Assembly (NCBI GenBank): GCA_903884105.1
Contig: CAISDJ010000121.1
Coordinates: 1-64,000, forward strand
Source: an uncultured Pseudomonadota bacterium
GTDB taxonomy: Bacteria > Pseudomonadota > Gammaproteobacteria > Steroidobacterales > Steroidobacteraceae
Length of the DNA stretch: 64,000 nucleotides
Reading direction: 5' to 3'
Below, piece after piece: positions 10,300-19,372 of this stretch; positions within the stretch are counted from its first letter, which is position 1; each line of letters opens with the position of its first letter. The notes under the pieces are model-generated. The model had not been told where the DNA came from, ran no database searches, and was given only the letters and a program-made list of their open reading frames with translations. Position numbers and translations under genes: made by a program.

Positions 10300-10322
10300 G
10301 GGGCGCCCAGTGCGGGCGCCCC
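10300..10322. terminator. Shared terminator hairpin between convergent lpdA and relA
   Basis: A perfect nine-base stem GGGGCGCCC / GGGCGCCCC with an AGTGC loop lies in the 36-base gap between the two stop codons. There is no long T-run on either side (the plus side has TGTTCAGGCTTT), so efficiency is uncertain. Confidence 0.6.
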
Positions 10323-10325
10323 TGT

Positions 10326-12488
10326 TCAGGCTTTCCTGTTCGCGCTGATCACGTTCGGCAGCCCCTGGATCCTCGCGAGTGCCCGCGACAACTCCGTCAA
10401 TCCATGCACTGACAGGCGGATCGTCATGTCGGCCATGCCATCCTGCTCGCTGGTCTGCGTCGACATCGAATGGATGTTGATCTTCGCGTCGGCGAGGACG
10501 GCCGTGATATCGCGGACCAGGCCGCGTCGGTCGTAGGCGAGTACATTGACGTCAAGGGCGAAAGTCTGGCCCGTCTCCTGTCCCCAGTCGACCGCAATGA
10601 CCCTCTCCGGATGGACGGTTCCGAGCCTGAGGGCGTTCGGGCATCGCTCGCGATGGATGCTCACGCCGCGGCCCAGCGTGATGTAGCCCGTGATCTGCTC
10701 AGGTGGCACGGGCCGGCAGCAGCGTGCGAAATGCGACAGCAGGTCGCCGACGCCTTCTACCGTGATTCCCGTCTTGCCGACTTCCCGGAGCGGCTTGCGC
10801 GCAACGGCTGAGGGCAATTCCTGAGGCTTGGCTCGCCGCTGCATCGCTCCGGCGATCTGCGCGACGGTCAGTTCGCCTTCGCCCAGCGCCAGATAGAGCG
10901 CGTCGGCATCGGCCAGGCTGAACTCTGCCAGCAGATCGTCGACCGTGACCGAATGGATGGCCAGTCTCTGCAGCTCTCGCTCCAGCAGCTGGCGGCCCTG
11001 GATGAGGTTCTGCTCTTCGTCCTGCTTGCGGAACCAGGCGCGGACTTTGCTGCGGTTCCGCTGCGAAACGAGGTAGCCGAGTGAGGGGACCAGCCAGTCG
11101 CGGCTCGGGTTCAGCTGCTTGCCCGTCACGATCTCGACCTGGTCGCCGTTCACCAACGTCTGGTTGAGGGGAACGATTCGGCCATTCACCTTGGCGCCCC
11201 GGCAACGGTGGCCGAGGTCGCTATGGACGTGATACGCGAAATCGAGCGGCGTCGCGCCGCGGGGCAGGTCGATGACCTCTCCACGGGGGGACAGCGCATA
11301 GACGCGGTCCTCGAAGATCTCGGCCCGCATCTGCTCGAGCAGGTCGGGTTCGCTCTGTTTCTGGCGGGCGGCTTCCGGTGTCGGCGGTTCGAGCAGATGC
11401 CTCAGCCAGCTGATCTTCTGCTCATAGGCGGGATGGGCACGACCGCCTTCCTTGTAGCGCCAGTGGGCCGCCAGTCCAAGCTCGGCATGTTCGTGCATTT
11501 CGAGGGTGCGGATCTGCACTTCGAGGGGCAACTTCCCTGGTCCAATGACCGCTGTGTGCAGCGAACGGTACTGGTTTTCCTTCGGAGTCGCGATGTAGTC
11601 GTCGAACTCGCCCCGAATGTACGGCCACAGGCTGTGGACGATGCCGAGTGCGGCGTAACAGTCGGCAACCGAGTCCACCTGGATGCGGACGGCGCGCAAG
11701 TCGTACAGTTCGTCGAACGACAGGTTCTTGCGCTGCATCTTCCGCCAGATGCTGTAGATGTGTTTCGGTCGGCCGGCGATCTCGATGGGTCTGATTCCGG
11801 CGGCATCGAGTGCCACCCGCAATTCGCGGATGACCTCGTCGATGAAGTTTTCCCGGTCCACGCGTTTGGCAGCCAGCCAGCCGGCAATGCGCTTGTAAAT
11901 TTCGGGTTCGAGATAGCGGAAGCTCAAGTCCTCGAGTTCCCACTTGAGCTGCCAGATACCGAGGCGGTTCGCGAGCGGGGCGTAGATCTCGCGCGTTTCG
12001 AGCGCAATCCGCTGCCGCTCGGCTTCCGGGGCGTCCTTGCAGGAGCGGAGCCGGTCAAGCTGATCCGCCAACCTGATGAGGATGAGCCGCGCATCGGTGA
12101 CGACCGCCAGCAGCATCTTGCGGAACGCTTCGGCCTGGTTTGCCGGCAGCGCCTGACCGGGCTGCCAGTGAGCCGGCGTGCCGAAATGGCCGAGTCGCAC
12201 GATCTCCTGCGCAATACGAGTAGCGGCTTCGCCGAATTCGAGCAGGGCCTGCGGCTCAACGATGAGCCCGGCCTCCAGTAGCGGGAAGAGCAGGGTGCCG
12301 AGGACGATGTCGTCATCGGCCTTCAATTCCTCGACGATCCGCGACAGCGCGTTCGCCCGCTCGGCAGCCCGTCGGCGCAGCTCATCCTGCGCAGCCAGGC
12401 GCGCCAGAAAGTCCCGGGCCCGCGCTACTGCGGGAGAACTCGGGCGGGAGGAGGGCAGGACTGATTCCACGGAAAACTGCTGTTGCAA
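10326..12488 (-). CDS. relA: RelA-type (p)ppGpp synthetase
   Basis: 720-residue ribosome-associated stringent-response enzyme making (p)ppGpp from ATP and GDP/GTP on amino-acid starvation. The N-terminal HD region is degenerate (ADDDIVLGTLLFPLLEAG in place of the HDxxED hydrolase motif), so hydrolase activity should be absent, as in E. coli RelA. The synthetase domain shows GRPKHIYSIWRKM, DLRAVRI and EFDDYIATPKENQYRSLHT; the ExDD motif is typical of synthetase-only enzymes. A TGS domain (VYALSPRGEVIDLPRGATPLDFAYHVHSD), a zinc-finger region with CCRP and an ACT domain complete it. The start is uncertain: TTG at 12488 or GTG at 12470, neither with a clear ribosome-binding site. Confidence 0.93.
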   Translation of the reverse strand: MQQQFSVESVLPSSRPSSPAVARARDFLARLAAQDELRRRAAERANALSRIVEELKADDDIVLGTLLFPLLEAGLIVEPQALLEFGEAATRIAQEIVRLGHFGTPAHWQPGQALPANQAEAFRKMLLAVVTDARLILIRLADQLDRLRSCKDAPEAERQRIALETREIYAPLANRLGIWQLKWELEDLSFRYLEPEIYKRIAGWLAAKRVDRENFIDEVIRELRVALDAAGIRPIEIAGRPKHIYSIWRKMQRKNLSFDELYDLRAVRIQVDSVADCYAALGIVHSLWPYIRGEFDDYIATPKENQYRSLHTAVIGPGKLPLEVQIRTLEMHEHAELGLAAHWRYKEGGRAHPAYEQKISWLRHLLEPPTPEAARQKQSEPDLLEQMRAEIFEDRVYALSPRGEVIDLPRGATPLDFAYHVHSDLGHRCRGAKVNGRIVPLNQTLVNGDQVEIVTGKQLNPSRDWLVPSLGYLVSQRNRSKVRAWFRKQDEEQNLIQGRQLLERELQRLAIHSVTVDDLLAEFSLADADALYLALGEGELTVAQIAGAMQRRAKPQELPSAVARKPLREVGKTGITVEGVGDLLSHFARCCRPVPPEQITGYITLGRGVSIHRERCPNALRLGTVHPERVIAVDWGQETGQTFALDVNVLAYDRRGLVRDITAVLADAKINIHSMSTQTSEQDGMADMTIRLSVHGLTELSRALARIQGLPNVISANRKA

Positions 12489-12744
12489 ACGGAAGGTGCT
12501 AGATGGAGTGCGATGCCGGTATCATACGCGCCTTCAAACCTCCCACGATTCCACGCTGGAATGACGGTATTCATGGCAAGACGTGCAGAGCGAAGTGCAG
12601 CCGGTTTCGATGCACGCCATTGGCGGGTCGGGAGTGTCGTTGGCGCGTCGTAGCACCCGGCTGACCGTGGTCCCCGTGGTCGCCGCCAGACAGCGCAAAG
12701 GGGCGGTGTCGGCGCCTCCCTTGAGCGTCGCTGCAGCCTCGCTG
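12489..12744. other. Intergenic region between divergent relA and ruvC
   Basis: Open in the ruvC frame but without recognisable protein features. TATCAT-like and TATGAT-like boxes occur around 12526-12533 on either strand without good -35 partners. The yebC gene that often precedes ruvC in gammaproteobacteria is absent. Confidence 0.35.
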
Positions 12745-13266
12745 GTGCGGGTGCGGGTGCTGGGCCTCGATCCAGGTTCAAGGGCAACAGGTTTTGCGGT
12801 GCTGGAATGCGTGGGTACCGTCAGTACGTACCTTGCGAGTGGTGCCATTCGCACCACGGCCGACTCGTTCCCCCGCCGGCTTGAGGAGATCTTTACCGGT
12901 GTTTCCCGGCTGGTCAGCGAGTATCGTCCCGACGAGGTTGCCATCGAGCGGGTGTTCATGCATCGGAATCCGGACAGCGCGATCAAGCTCGGCCAGGCTC
13001 GGGGCGCCGCACTGTGCGGTACCTTTTCGGTGGAACCGAAGATCTACGAGTACGCTCCGCGCGAAATCAAGCTGGCCGTTGTCGGCACGGGCGGCGCCCA
13101 CAAGGAACAGGTGCAGTTGATGGTCAAGCAGCTGCTGCGGTTGTCGGGAACGCTGGGACCTGATGCAGCGGACGCGCTCGCGATCGCACTTTGTCATGCC
13201 AACACCCGACGCCTGGCGTCCCTGGTGCAGGCCGCCGGGTCGCCCCGGACGAGGACGGCGCCGTGA
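12745..13266 (+). CDS. ruvC: Crossover junction endodeoxyribonuclease RuvC
   Basis: Holliday-junction resolvase acting with the RuvAB branch-migration motor. 173 residues from the GTG at 12745, equal to the usual length. TTG 12721 and GTG 12751 are alternatives, and the frame is open far upstream without family similarity. Catalytic acidic residues are seen in LGLDPGSRATGF (Asp9), in AIERVFMHRNPDSA, and in the C-terminal GPDAADALAIALCHA. It overlaps ruvA by four bases (GTGA). Cytoplasmic, DNA-bound as a dimer. Confidence 0.93.
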   Translation: MRVRVLGLDPGSRATGFAVLECVGTVSTYLASGAIRTTADSFPRRLEEIFTGVSRLVSEYRPDEVAIERVFMHRNPDSAIKLGQARGAALCGTFSVEPKIYEYAPREIKLAVVGTGGAHKEQVQLMVKQLLRLSGTLGPDAADALAIALCHANTRRLASLVQAAGSPRTRTAP

Positions 13267-13868
13267 TCGGCTCGCTTCGTGGAAAGTTGCTCGTGAAGCA
13301 ACCGCCTTTCCTGTCGATCGACGTGGGCGGCGTGGGCTACGAGCTGGAAGCGCCGATGTCGACGTTCTATACGTTGCCTGCCGTTGGTGCGGAAGTCATG
13401 GTGTGTACGCACCTCGTGATCCGTGACGATGCCCATATCCTGTACGCCTTCGGGACGGAGCGCGAACGCCGGTTGTTCCGAGAGCTCCTCAAGGTGTCGA
13501 ACGTGGGGCCCAAGATCGCACTCGCGCTGCTGTCGGGCATCAGTGTCGACGGCTTCCTGCAGTGTGTTGAAGCCGAGGATACCGATGCGCTGGTCCGTGT
13601 TCCCGGCGTGGGGCGCAAGACAGCCGAGCGGTTGCTGGTCGAGATGCGTGACCGGGTGAAGGCATTCGGTGCCATGGCGGCCACAGCCTTCGCGATCCCG
13701 GGAACCGAGGGCGTCAACCCGGGAATCCAGTCCGAAGCGTTCAGTGCATTGGTGGCACTCGGCTACAAGCCGCCGGAAGTCACGCGACTGCTGAAGCTGG
13801 CCGAGGCGGGCGCCGAGACCACGGAAGACCTGATCCGCCGGGCGCTGCAGGTTGCGGCCAAACGCTAG
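13263..13868 (+). CDS. ruvA: Holliday junction branch migration protein RuvA
   Basis: 201 residues from a GTG that overlaps the ruvC stop, giving the standard N-terminus [10 protein letters not shown]. An OB-fold N-terminal domain is followed by two helix-hairpin-helix motifs ([15 protein letters not shown] and [16 protein letters not shown]), then a flexible linker and the C-terminal RuvB-binding helices ([20 protein letters not shown]). It binds the four-way junction as a tetramer and loads RuvB. Middle gene of the ruvCAB operon. Confidence 0.96.
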   Translation: MIGSLRGKLLVKQPPFLSIDVGGVGYELEAPMSTFYTLPAVGAEVMVCTHLVIRDDAHILYAFGTERERRLFRELLKVSNVGPKIALALLSGISVDGFLQCVEAEDTDALVRVPGVGRKTAERLLVEMRDRVKAFGAMAATAFAIPGTEGVNPGIQSEAFSALVALGYKPPEVTRLLKLAEAGAETTEDLIRRALQVAAKR

Positions 13869-13893
13869 TGCAATACCGACAGGTCAACGCCAG

Positions 13894-14934
13894 ATGATCG
13901 AACAGGACCGCATTACTTCCGCCGCTCCTCTCGGGGAGGACGACGCGTTCGACCGTACCGTCCGTCCCAAGCAGCTGAAAGACTATGTCGGTCAGTCTGC
14001 GGTCAAGATGCAGATGGAGATCTTCATCGAGGCGGCCCGCAAACGCGGCGAAGCCATGGACCATGTGTTGATCTTCGGACCGCCCGGCCTCGGCAAGACC
14101 ACGCTTGCCAACATCATTGCAACCGAGCTTGGCGTCGGCCTGCGGCAGACGTCGGGACCCGTCATCGAGCGTCCGGGTGATCTCGCTGCACTGCTGACTA
14201 ACCTGCAGCCGAACGACGTGCTGTTCGTCGACGAGATCCATCGACTGAGCCCGGTCGTCGAGGAAATCCTGTATCCCGCGATGGAGGACTTCCAGCTCGA
14301 CATCATGATCGGCGAGGGGCCGGGTGCGCGTTCCATCAAGATCGACTTGCCGCCGTTTACGCTGGTAGGTGCCACGACGCGGGCGGGATTGCTGACTTCG
14401 CCGCTGCGCGACCGCTTTGGCATCGTGCAGCGTCTCGAGTTCTACGACCATACGGAACTCGAGAGCATCGTCGCGCGCTCGGCGGGCATCCTCGGAGTCG
14501 CGATAGAAGGCGGCGGCGCCATGCAGATCGCCCGACGATCACGGGGCACGCCGCGTATCGCCAACCGGCTGTTGCGGCGGGTCCGCGATTTTGCGGAAGT
14601 CCGGGCGCAGGGCACGGTGACGGATGCGGTGGCCGAGGCGGCGCTCAACCTGCTGCACGTCGATGCGCAGGGGTTCGATGTCATGGACCGCAAGCTGATG
14701 CTGGCGATCATCGAGCGGTTCGACGGCGGACCGGTCGGCGTCGAAAGTCTCGCGGCGGCCGTTGGCGAGGAGCGCGGGACGATCGAGGACGTGATCGAAC
14801 CGTTCCTGATCCAGCAGGGCTACATCATGCGCACGGCCCGTGGCCGCATGGCGACACGCAACGCTTACCTGCACTTTGGCCTTAAGGTGCCGGAGCGCGC
14901 GCAGCCGAGCGGCGACCCGTTCAAAGAGGGATAG
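13894..14934 (+). CDS. ruvB: Holliday junction ATP-dependent DNA helicase RuvB
   Basis: 346-residue AAA+ motor that drives branch migration on RuvA-bound junctions. The ATG at 13894 begins MIEQDRITS. Motifs: [19 protein letters not shown], Walker [14 protein letters not shown], Walker [10 protein letters not shown], sensor [19 protein letters not shown] (sensor 1 and arginine finger region), and a C-terminal winged helix ([20 protein letters not shown]). The gap to ruvA is 25 bases. Full length. Confidence 0.97.
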   Translation: MIEQDRITSAAPLGEDDAFDRTVRPKQLKDYVGQSAVKMQMEIFIEAARKRGEAMDHVLIFGPPGLGKTTLANIIATELGVGLRQTSGPVIERPGDLAALLTNLQPNDVLFVDEIHRLSPVVEEILYPAMEDFQLDIMIGEGPGARSIKIDLPPFTLVGATTRAGLLTSPLRDRFGIVQRLEFYDHTELESIVARSAGILGVAIEGGGAMQIARRSRGTPRIANRLLRRVRDFAEVRAQGTVTDAVAEAALNLLHVDAQGFDVMDRKLMLAIIERFDGGPVGVESLAAAVGEERGTIEDVIEPFLIQQGYIMRTARGRMATRNAYLHFGLKVPERAQPSGDPFKEG

Positions 14935-14940
14935 CGACTG

Positions 14941-15351
14941 ATGACAGCGCCTTTCGCGTGGCCCGCGCGGATCTACTGGGAAGATACCGATGCAGGTGGC
15001 GTGGTCTACTACGCCAACTACCTGAAGTTCATGGAGCGCGCGCGCACGGAATGGCTGCGATCGATCGGCATCGAGCAAGCGGAGCTCGCGACGACGCAGG
15101 GGCTCCTCTTTGCAGTCGTCCATGTCGAAGCGACCTACCGGCGTCCAGCCCGCTATGACGACTTGCTGCAGGTCACGTGCGGCATCAGCGAGCACACGCG
15201 CACCAGCGTCACGTTTGTGCAATCGATTTTCCGTGGGACAGTGGGAGCAGAGCTGCTGCTGTCGGGTACGATCCGCTTGGCCTGCCTCGACGTCGCCTCG
15301 TTCCGGCCACGGCCGATTCCCGATTTTCTATTGAAGGAGATGCAGTCATGA
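14941..15351 (+). CDS. ybgC: Tol-Pal-associated acyl-CoA thioesterase YbgC
   Basis: 136-residue hot-dog-fold thioesterase that opens the tol-pal cluster, as in most proteobacteria. The 4-hydroxybenzoyl-CoA-thioesterase-like active-site motif is visible as YWEDTDAGGVVYYANYLKFMERARTEWL (the Asp at about residue 17 is the expected catalytic residue). It begins six bases after ruvB and overlaps tolQ by four bases (ATGA), so ruvCAB and the tol genes may share transcripts. Confidence 0.94.
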   Translation: MTAPFAWPARIYWEDTDAGGVVYYANYLKFMERARTEWLRSIGIEQAELATTQGLLFAVVHVEATYRRPARYDDLLQVTCGISEHTRTSVTFVQSIFRGTVGAELLLSGTIRLACLDVASFRPRPIPDFLLKEMQS

Positions 15352-16055
15352 CGGACCACCTGTCTGTCGTCGGTTTGATCCTGAATGCCAGTGTCGTCGT
15401 GCAGATCGTGCTGGCGCTGCTGCTCGGCGCCTCCGTCTCGTCCTGGGCCGTCATCTTCCGCAAGAGGGCTGAAATCAACGGGGCGCGCTCCGCGTCCGAC
15501 AAGTTCGAGGAAGCGTTCTGGGCGGGAGGTGATCTGACGGCGATGTACCGTTCGATCGACGCTACCAAGAAACCGCACACCGGCATGGAGAGCATCTTCC
15601 AGTCCGGTTTCCGTGAGTTCGGGCGGCTGCGCCAGCAGGGCGGCATGACGGCGGGGCAGCTCATAGAAGGCTGCCGCCGGTCGATGCGCGTCGCGCTCCT
15701 GCGAGAAACCGATCGCCTCGAGAAGAGCCTCGCGATGCTCGCGACGGTGGGGTCGATCAGTCCGTACGTCGGGCTGTTCGGAACGGTGTGGGGCATCATG
15801 AATGCGTTCTACGGGCTCGGTAACGTGCAGCAGGCCACGCTCGCCATGGTGGCGCCCGGTATCTCCGAAGCCCTGATCGCCACAGCGATGGGCCTGTTCG
15901 CGGCGATCCCGGCAGTGATTGCATACAACCGGTATGCGGACCAGGTGAGCCGGCTCGAACTGCGTTACGACACGTTCGTCGAGGAGCTGTCCACGATCCT
16001 GCAGCGGCATGCCAACGTCAGGCCGGCGGCGGCGCCGGCGCCGGCGGCACAATGA
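15348..16055 (+). CDS. tolQ: Tol-Pal proton channel protein TolQ
   Basis: 235 residues, inner membrane, ExbB/TolQ/MotA family. The start ATG overlaps the ybgC stop. Three transmembrane segments: about residues 8-30 (VVGLILNASVVVQIVLALLLGASVSS), then a pair around ATVGSISPYVGLFGTVWGIMNAF and ATAMGLFAAIPAVIAYNRY. The conserved GLFGTVWGIM and ATAMGLFAAIPA blocks form the proton path with TolR. The C-terminal cytoplasmic tail is Ala/Pro-rich. It overlaps tolR by four bases. Confidence 0.96.
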   Translation: MTDHLSVVGLILNASVVVQIVLALLLGASVSSWAVIFRKRAEINGARSASDKFEEAFWAGGDLTAMYRSIDATKKPHTGMESIFQSGFREFGRLRQQGGMTAGQLIEGCRRSMRVALLRETDRLEKSLAMLATVGSISPYVGLFGTVWGIMNAFYGLGNVQQATLAMVAPGISEALIATAMGLFAAIPAVIAYNRYADQVSRLELRYDTFVEELSTILQRHANVRPAAAPAPAAQ

Positions 16056-16513
16056 ATCCCGTCACGCGCCGCAAAGGGCGCCAGGTCGCGGAGATCAACG
16101 TCGTTCCGTACATCGACGTGATGCTGGTGCTCCTGATCATCTTCATGATCACGGCACCGCTCCTGACCCAGGGCATCAAGGTGGATCTGCCGAAAGCCGG
16201 TGCCGAGGCTTTGCCTGAAGAGCTGATGCGCGAGCACCCTCCGCTGATCCTCAGCATCGACCGCGAGGGGCGCTACTACCTCAGCATCGGCGAGAACAAG
16301 GACTCTGCGATCGAGCCGGAGACGGTGGTCGAGCGGGTCGGCGCGGTCTTGCGCAGGGAACCGATGACGCCCGTGCTGGTCAAGGCAGATACGAACGTTC
16401 CGTACGGACAAGTGGTGGCGGGCATGGTGTTGCTGCAGCGGGCGGGCGCCGAGAAGGTCGGGTTCATCACCGATCCGGTCGAGACGTCCCAGCGACGTCC
16501 GGCCCGGCGCTGA
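16052..16513 (+). CDS. tolR: Tol-Pal protein TolR
   Basis: 153-residue ExbD/TolR family protein with one N-terminal membrane helix. The block EINVVPYIDVMLVLLIIFMITAPLL contains the conserved proton-carrying aspartate. The periplasmic domain follows (KADTNVPYGQVVAGMVLLQRAGAEKVGFIT). It works with TolQ to energise TolA during outer-membrane constriction at division. Start and stop codons overlap those of tolQ (ATGA); a 25-base gap precedes tolA. Confidence 0.95.
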   Translation: MNPVTRRKGRQVAEINVVPYIDVMLVLLIIFMITAPLLTQGIKVDLPKAGAEALPEELMREHPPLILSIDREGRYYLSIGENKDSAIEPETVVERVGAVLRREPMTPVLVKADTNVPYGQVVAGMVLLQRAGAEKVGFITDPVETSQRRPARR

Positions 16514-16538
16514 GACGTCAGGGTCCCTGTAAGAACAG

Positions 16539-17372
16539 ATGTCCGAGTACCTGCAAGAGCACTGGAAGTACCTCTCCGCGGCCCTGGTGCTGCACGGAGG
16601 GATTGCTGCGCTGTTCCTCGTGACGTTCGCGACGCAGCCAGCCCGCGTCACGCCCCAGCTGGCCATTCAGGCCACGGTGGTCGATGCGGCAGTCCTTCGC
16701 CGGATGGATCAGCGGCAGAAGCAGGAAGAGGCCAGGGCGCAGGCCGAGCGCGATCGGCAGGCGCAGGAGATCCGCGACCGCGAGGAAGCCGAGCGGCGCC
16801 GCGAGCAGGAAGCCGAGGTCGAAAAGACGGCTGCCGTAGAGCGCCGCGAGGCGGAAGCGAAGCAGAAGGAAGAAGCCCAGAAGCGCGCAGCCGCGGACGC
16901 CCAGCGCGAAGCACAGGCACAGAAGGACAAGCGCGCCGCCGCCGACAAGGCGAAGGCAGCCGAGATCGAGAAGCGGCAGAAGGAAGCGGCCGACAAGCGC
17001 AAAGCGCAGGATGCCGCGCGCGCCCAGGCGTCGCGAGAAGCGGAGTTGAAACAGCAGCTGGCGGAGGAACAGGGGCGCATGCAAGCGGAAAGCGCCGGTC
17101 TCAACAACCAGTACGCAGCGTTGATCGAGCAACGGGTCTACCGCAACTGGAATCGGCCGGCGACCGCTCGTCCGGGGATTGAATGCCAGATCAAGGTGAC
17201 GCAGGCGCCAGCGGGTACCGTGCTGTCGGTGGAGATTGGCCAGTGCAATGGCGATGCAGCCGTCCGACAGTCCATCGAGGCTGCGGTGCTGCGCTCCTCG
17301 CCCTTGCCGCCGCCGCCAGATGCGCGCCTGTTTCAGCGTAATATCCTGCTGATCTTCAAGCCGCAGGATTGA
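16539..17372 (+). CDS. tolA: Tol-Pal periplasm-spanning protein TolA
   Basis: 277 residues. A single N-terminal membrane helix (YLSAALVLHGGIAALFLVTFA) is followed by a long, strongly charged Ala/Glu/Lys/Arg/Gln coiled coil at about residues 55-185 that spans the periplasm, then a C-terminal globular domain (YAALIEQRVYRNWNRP, IECQIKVTQAPAGTVLSVEIGQCNGDAAVRQSIEAAVLRS) of the TolA/TonB C-terminal type. It links the TolQR motor to TolB and Pal. The antisense frames here are shadows of the charged repeat. Confidence 0.94.
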   Translation: MSEYLQEHWKYLSAALVLHGGIAALFLVTFATQPARVTPQLAIQATVVDAAVLRRMDQRQKQEEARAQAERDRQAQEIRDREEAERRREQEAEVEKTAAVERREAEAKQKEEAQKRAAADAQREAQAQKDKRAAADKAKAAEIEKRQKEAADKRKAQDAARAQASREAELKQQLAEEQGRMQAESAGLNNQYAALIEQRVYRNWNRPATARPGIECQIKVTQAPAGTVLSVEIGQCNGDAAVRQSIEAAVLRSSPLPPPPDARLFQRNILLIFKPQD

Positions 17373-17421
17373 ACCGCCGATGTTGGGGACGGTCACTATT
17401 GCCACTACCGAGAAGCGCAGG

Positions 17422-18735
17422 ATGAAGCATACGATGTCGACTGTTTACCGCTGGCTCCTGACGCTCGTGCTGTTCGCCGCGCCGCTCGCGAACGCCCAGC
17501 TGGTTGTGGAAATTACACGCGGGCAGGCCAATGCCATCCCGATCGCCGTCGTGCCCTTCGGCTGGGAAGGGGCGGGCACAGCGCCCTTCGATGTGGCACA
17601 GATCATTGCGGGGGACCTCGCCCGTAGCGGTCGCTTCGCACCGCTCGAGCGCCGCGACATGATCGACCGGCCGACGGCCGGATCGCAGATCAAGTTCCAG
17701 GACTGGCGCTACCTCAAGAGCGACTACATCGCCGTCGGCAAGCTGGTCCCAGGCGGTGGCGACCAGCACGCTGTCGAATACGAGCTGTTCAATGTACTCA
17801 ACGGCCAGCGGCTGGCAGGACAGCGGGTCCCCTCGTCGACGGCGGGCCTCCGGGCCACGGCGCACCGCGTCGCCGACCAGATCTTCGAGCAGCTGACGGG
17901 AATTCCGGGTGCGTTCTCGACGCGCATCGCGTTCATCAGCATGGACGGCACACCGCCGCAGCAACGCTACAAATTGATCGTCGCGGATGCCGACGGCGAG
18001 AACCAGCAGATCATTGCCGACTCCGCCGAGCCAATGATGTCGCCCATCTGGTCGCCCGACGGGCAGAGTCTCGCGTACGTCTCCTTTGAGAGCCGCACTG
18101 CCGCCATCTATGTGCAGGCGCTGCGGTCCGGCGAGCGGACGCGCGTGTCCGCCCGGGCCGGCATCAATGGAGCACCGGCCTGGTCGCCTGATGGCACGAT
18201 GCTGGCGCTCACGTTGTCACGCAAGGATGGCGACCTCGACGTCTACACGCTGTCACTCGCCACGCAGGTGCTGACGCGCATGACGTTCGACGCCGGCATC
18301 GACACCGAACCCGTATGGTCGCTGGACGGCAAGAAGCTGTATTTCACCTCGGATCGTTCGGGTAACCCCCAGATCTACGAGGTCGAAGTCGACAATTCGT
18401 CCAAGCTCAGGCGGATCACGTTCGAGGGCAGCTACAACGCCCGGCCGCGCCTGTCGCCGGATGGCAAGCAACTCGCGGTCGTCCATCTGGACAACGGCAA
18501 CTATCGCATCGCCATCGTCGACCTGGGATCAAGGGCGGTGCGCGTCCTGTCGCAGGGAAAGCAGGATGAGAGCCCGAGCTTCGCGCCCAATGGGGCAACG
18601 CTGATCTATGCGACCCAGGACCGGGGACGTGGCGTGCTCGCGACTGTCTCCATTGACGGACGGGTCACGCAGCGCCTGGCGGCTCGCTCCGGCGATGTGC
18701 GGGAGCCCGTGTGGTCGCCGTTCCCTGCGCGATGA
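17422..18735 (+). CDS. tolB: Tol-Pal translocation protein TolB
   Basis: Periplasmic protein of about 437 residues with an N-terminal domain (VEITRGQANAIPIAVVPFGW) and a C-terminal six-bladed WD40-like propeller built from repeats such as PMMSPIWSPDGQSLAYVSFE, APAWSPDGTMLALTLS and EPVWSLDGKKLYFTSDRSGNPQIYEV. A signal peptide ends at ANAQ. The start is ambiguous: ATG at 17380, 17422 or 17434; 17422 is chosen for spacing from a GAG/AGG stretch and a sensible signal peptide. It binds Pal and the TolA C-terminus. Full length. Confidence 0.93.
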   Translation: MKHTMSTVYRWLLTLVLFAAPLANAQLVVEITRGQANAIPIAVVPFGWEGAGTAPFDVAQIIAGDLARSGRFAPLERRDMIDRPTAGSQIKFQDWRYLKSDYIAVGKLVPGGGDQHAVEYELFNVLNGQRLAGQRVPSSTAGLRATAHRVADQIFEQLTGIPGAFSTRIAFISMDGTPPQQRYKLIVADADGENQQIIADSAEPMMSPIWSPDGQSLAYVSFESRTAAIYVQALRSGERTRVSARAGINGAPAWSPDGTMLALTLSRKDGDLDVYTLSLATQVLTRMTFDAGIDTEPVWSLDGKKLYFTSDRSGNPQIYEVEVDNSSKLRRITFEGSYNARPRLSPDGKQLAVVHLDNGNYRIAIVDLGSRAVRVLSQGKQDESPSFAPNGATLIYATQDRGRGVLATVSIDGRVTQRLAARSGDVREPVWSPFPAR

Positions 18736-18841
18736 GTCATTGGACTGGTCCGCAAGCGGAGCGTGGTGACGTGCGGCCGCTTGTGGCACAATTTGAGCTG
18801 ATATCCGGTTTCAAAACTGCTTTGTTGAAGGAGTGACGTGC

Positions 18842-19372
18842 ATGCGAATGACGCAGCTGATTCTGGTCCTCGCGAGTGCGATAGCACTGGCCGGTTGTCC
18901 CAAGCGGCCGACGACGGTACCGGAAGGCGCGGGAGCCTCCGTTGGCAATCAAGGTGCGGCGACTGCGGGTGCCGGTGGCGGCAGTGTGCAGACGGGCGAG
19001 CAGCTGACGGCCGAACAGGCCGCGCTGCGCGAGCTCGAGCGCCTTGGGATGATCATCTACTTCGACTACGACCGCGCCGAGATCAAGCCGGAGTATGTCA
19101 GCGTCGTGGCCGCCCATGCCCGCTTCCTCAATGGCAACGCGTCCCGCAAGGTGCGGCTCGAAGGCCATGCGGACGAGCGCGGTTCGCGCGAATACAACAT
19201 CGGTCTCGGTGAGCGTCGCGCCCAGGCTGTTCGCCGCGCGCTGCTGCTGCAAGGTGTCACCGAAGCGCAGATCACGACAGTCAGCTACGGCGAGGAACGT
19301 CCTGCCGCCGCCGGCAATGACGAAGCCGCGTACAGCCGCAACCGGCGCGTGCAGATCGGATACGGTCAATGA
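18842..19372 (+). CDS. pal: Peptidoglycan-associated lipoprotein Pal
   Basis: 176 residues from the ATG at 18842, eight bases after GAAGGAG. A lipoprotein signal with lipobox LAGC (Cys19) anchors it in the outer membrane. A Gly/Ala-rich linker leads to an OmpA-like peptidoglycan-binding domain with IIYFDYDRAEIKPEY, LEGHADERGSREYNIGLGERRAQAVRRAL and the C-terminal SRNRRVQIGY. It tethers the outer membrane to peptidoglycan and is the end point of the Tol machine. The 106-base gap after tolB is the largest in the cluster. It overlaps cpoB by four bases. Confidence 0.96.
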   Translation: MRMTQLILVLASAIALAGCPKRPTTVPEGAGASVGNQGAATAGAGGGSVQTGEQLTAEQAALRELERLGMIIYFDYDRAEIKPEYVSVVAAHARFLNGNASRKVRLEGHADERGSREYNIGLGERRAQAVRRALLLQGVTEAQITTVSYGEERPAAAGNDEAAYSRNRRVQIGYGQ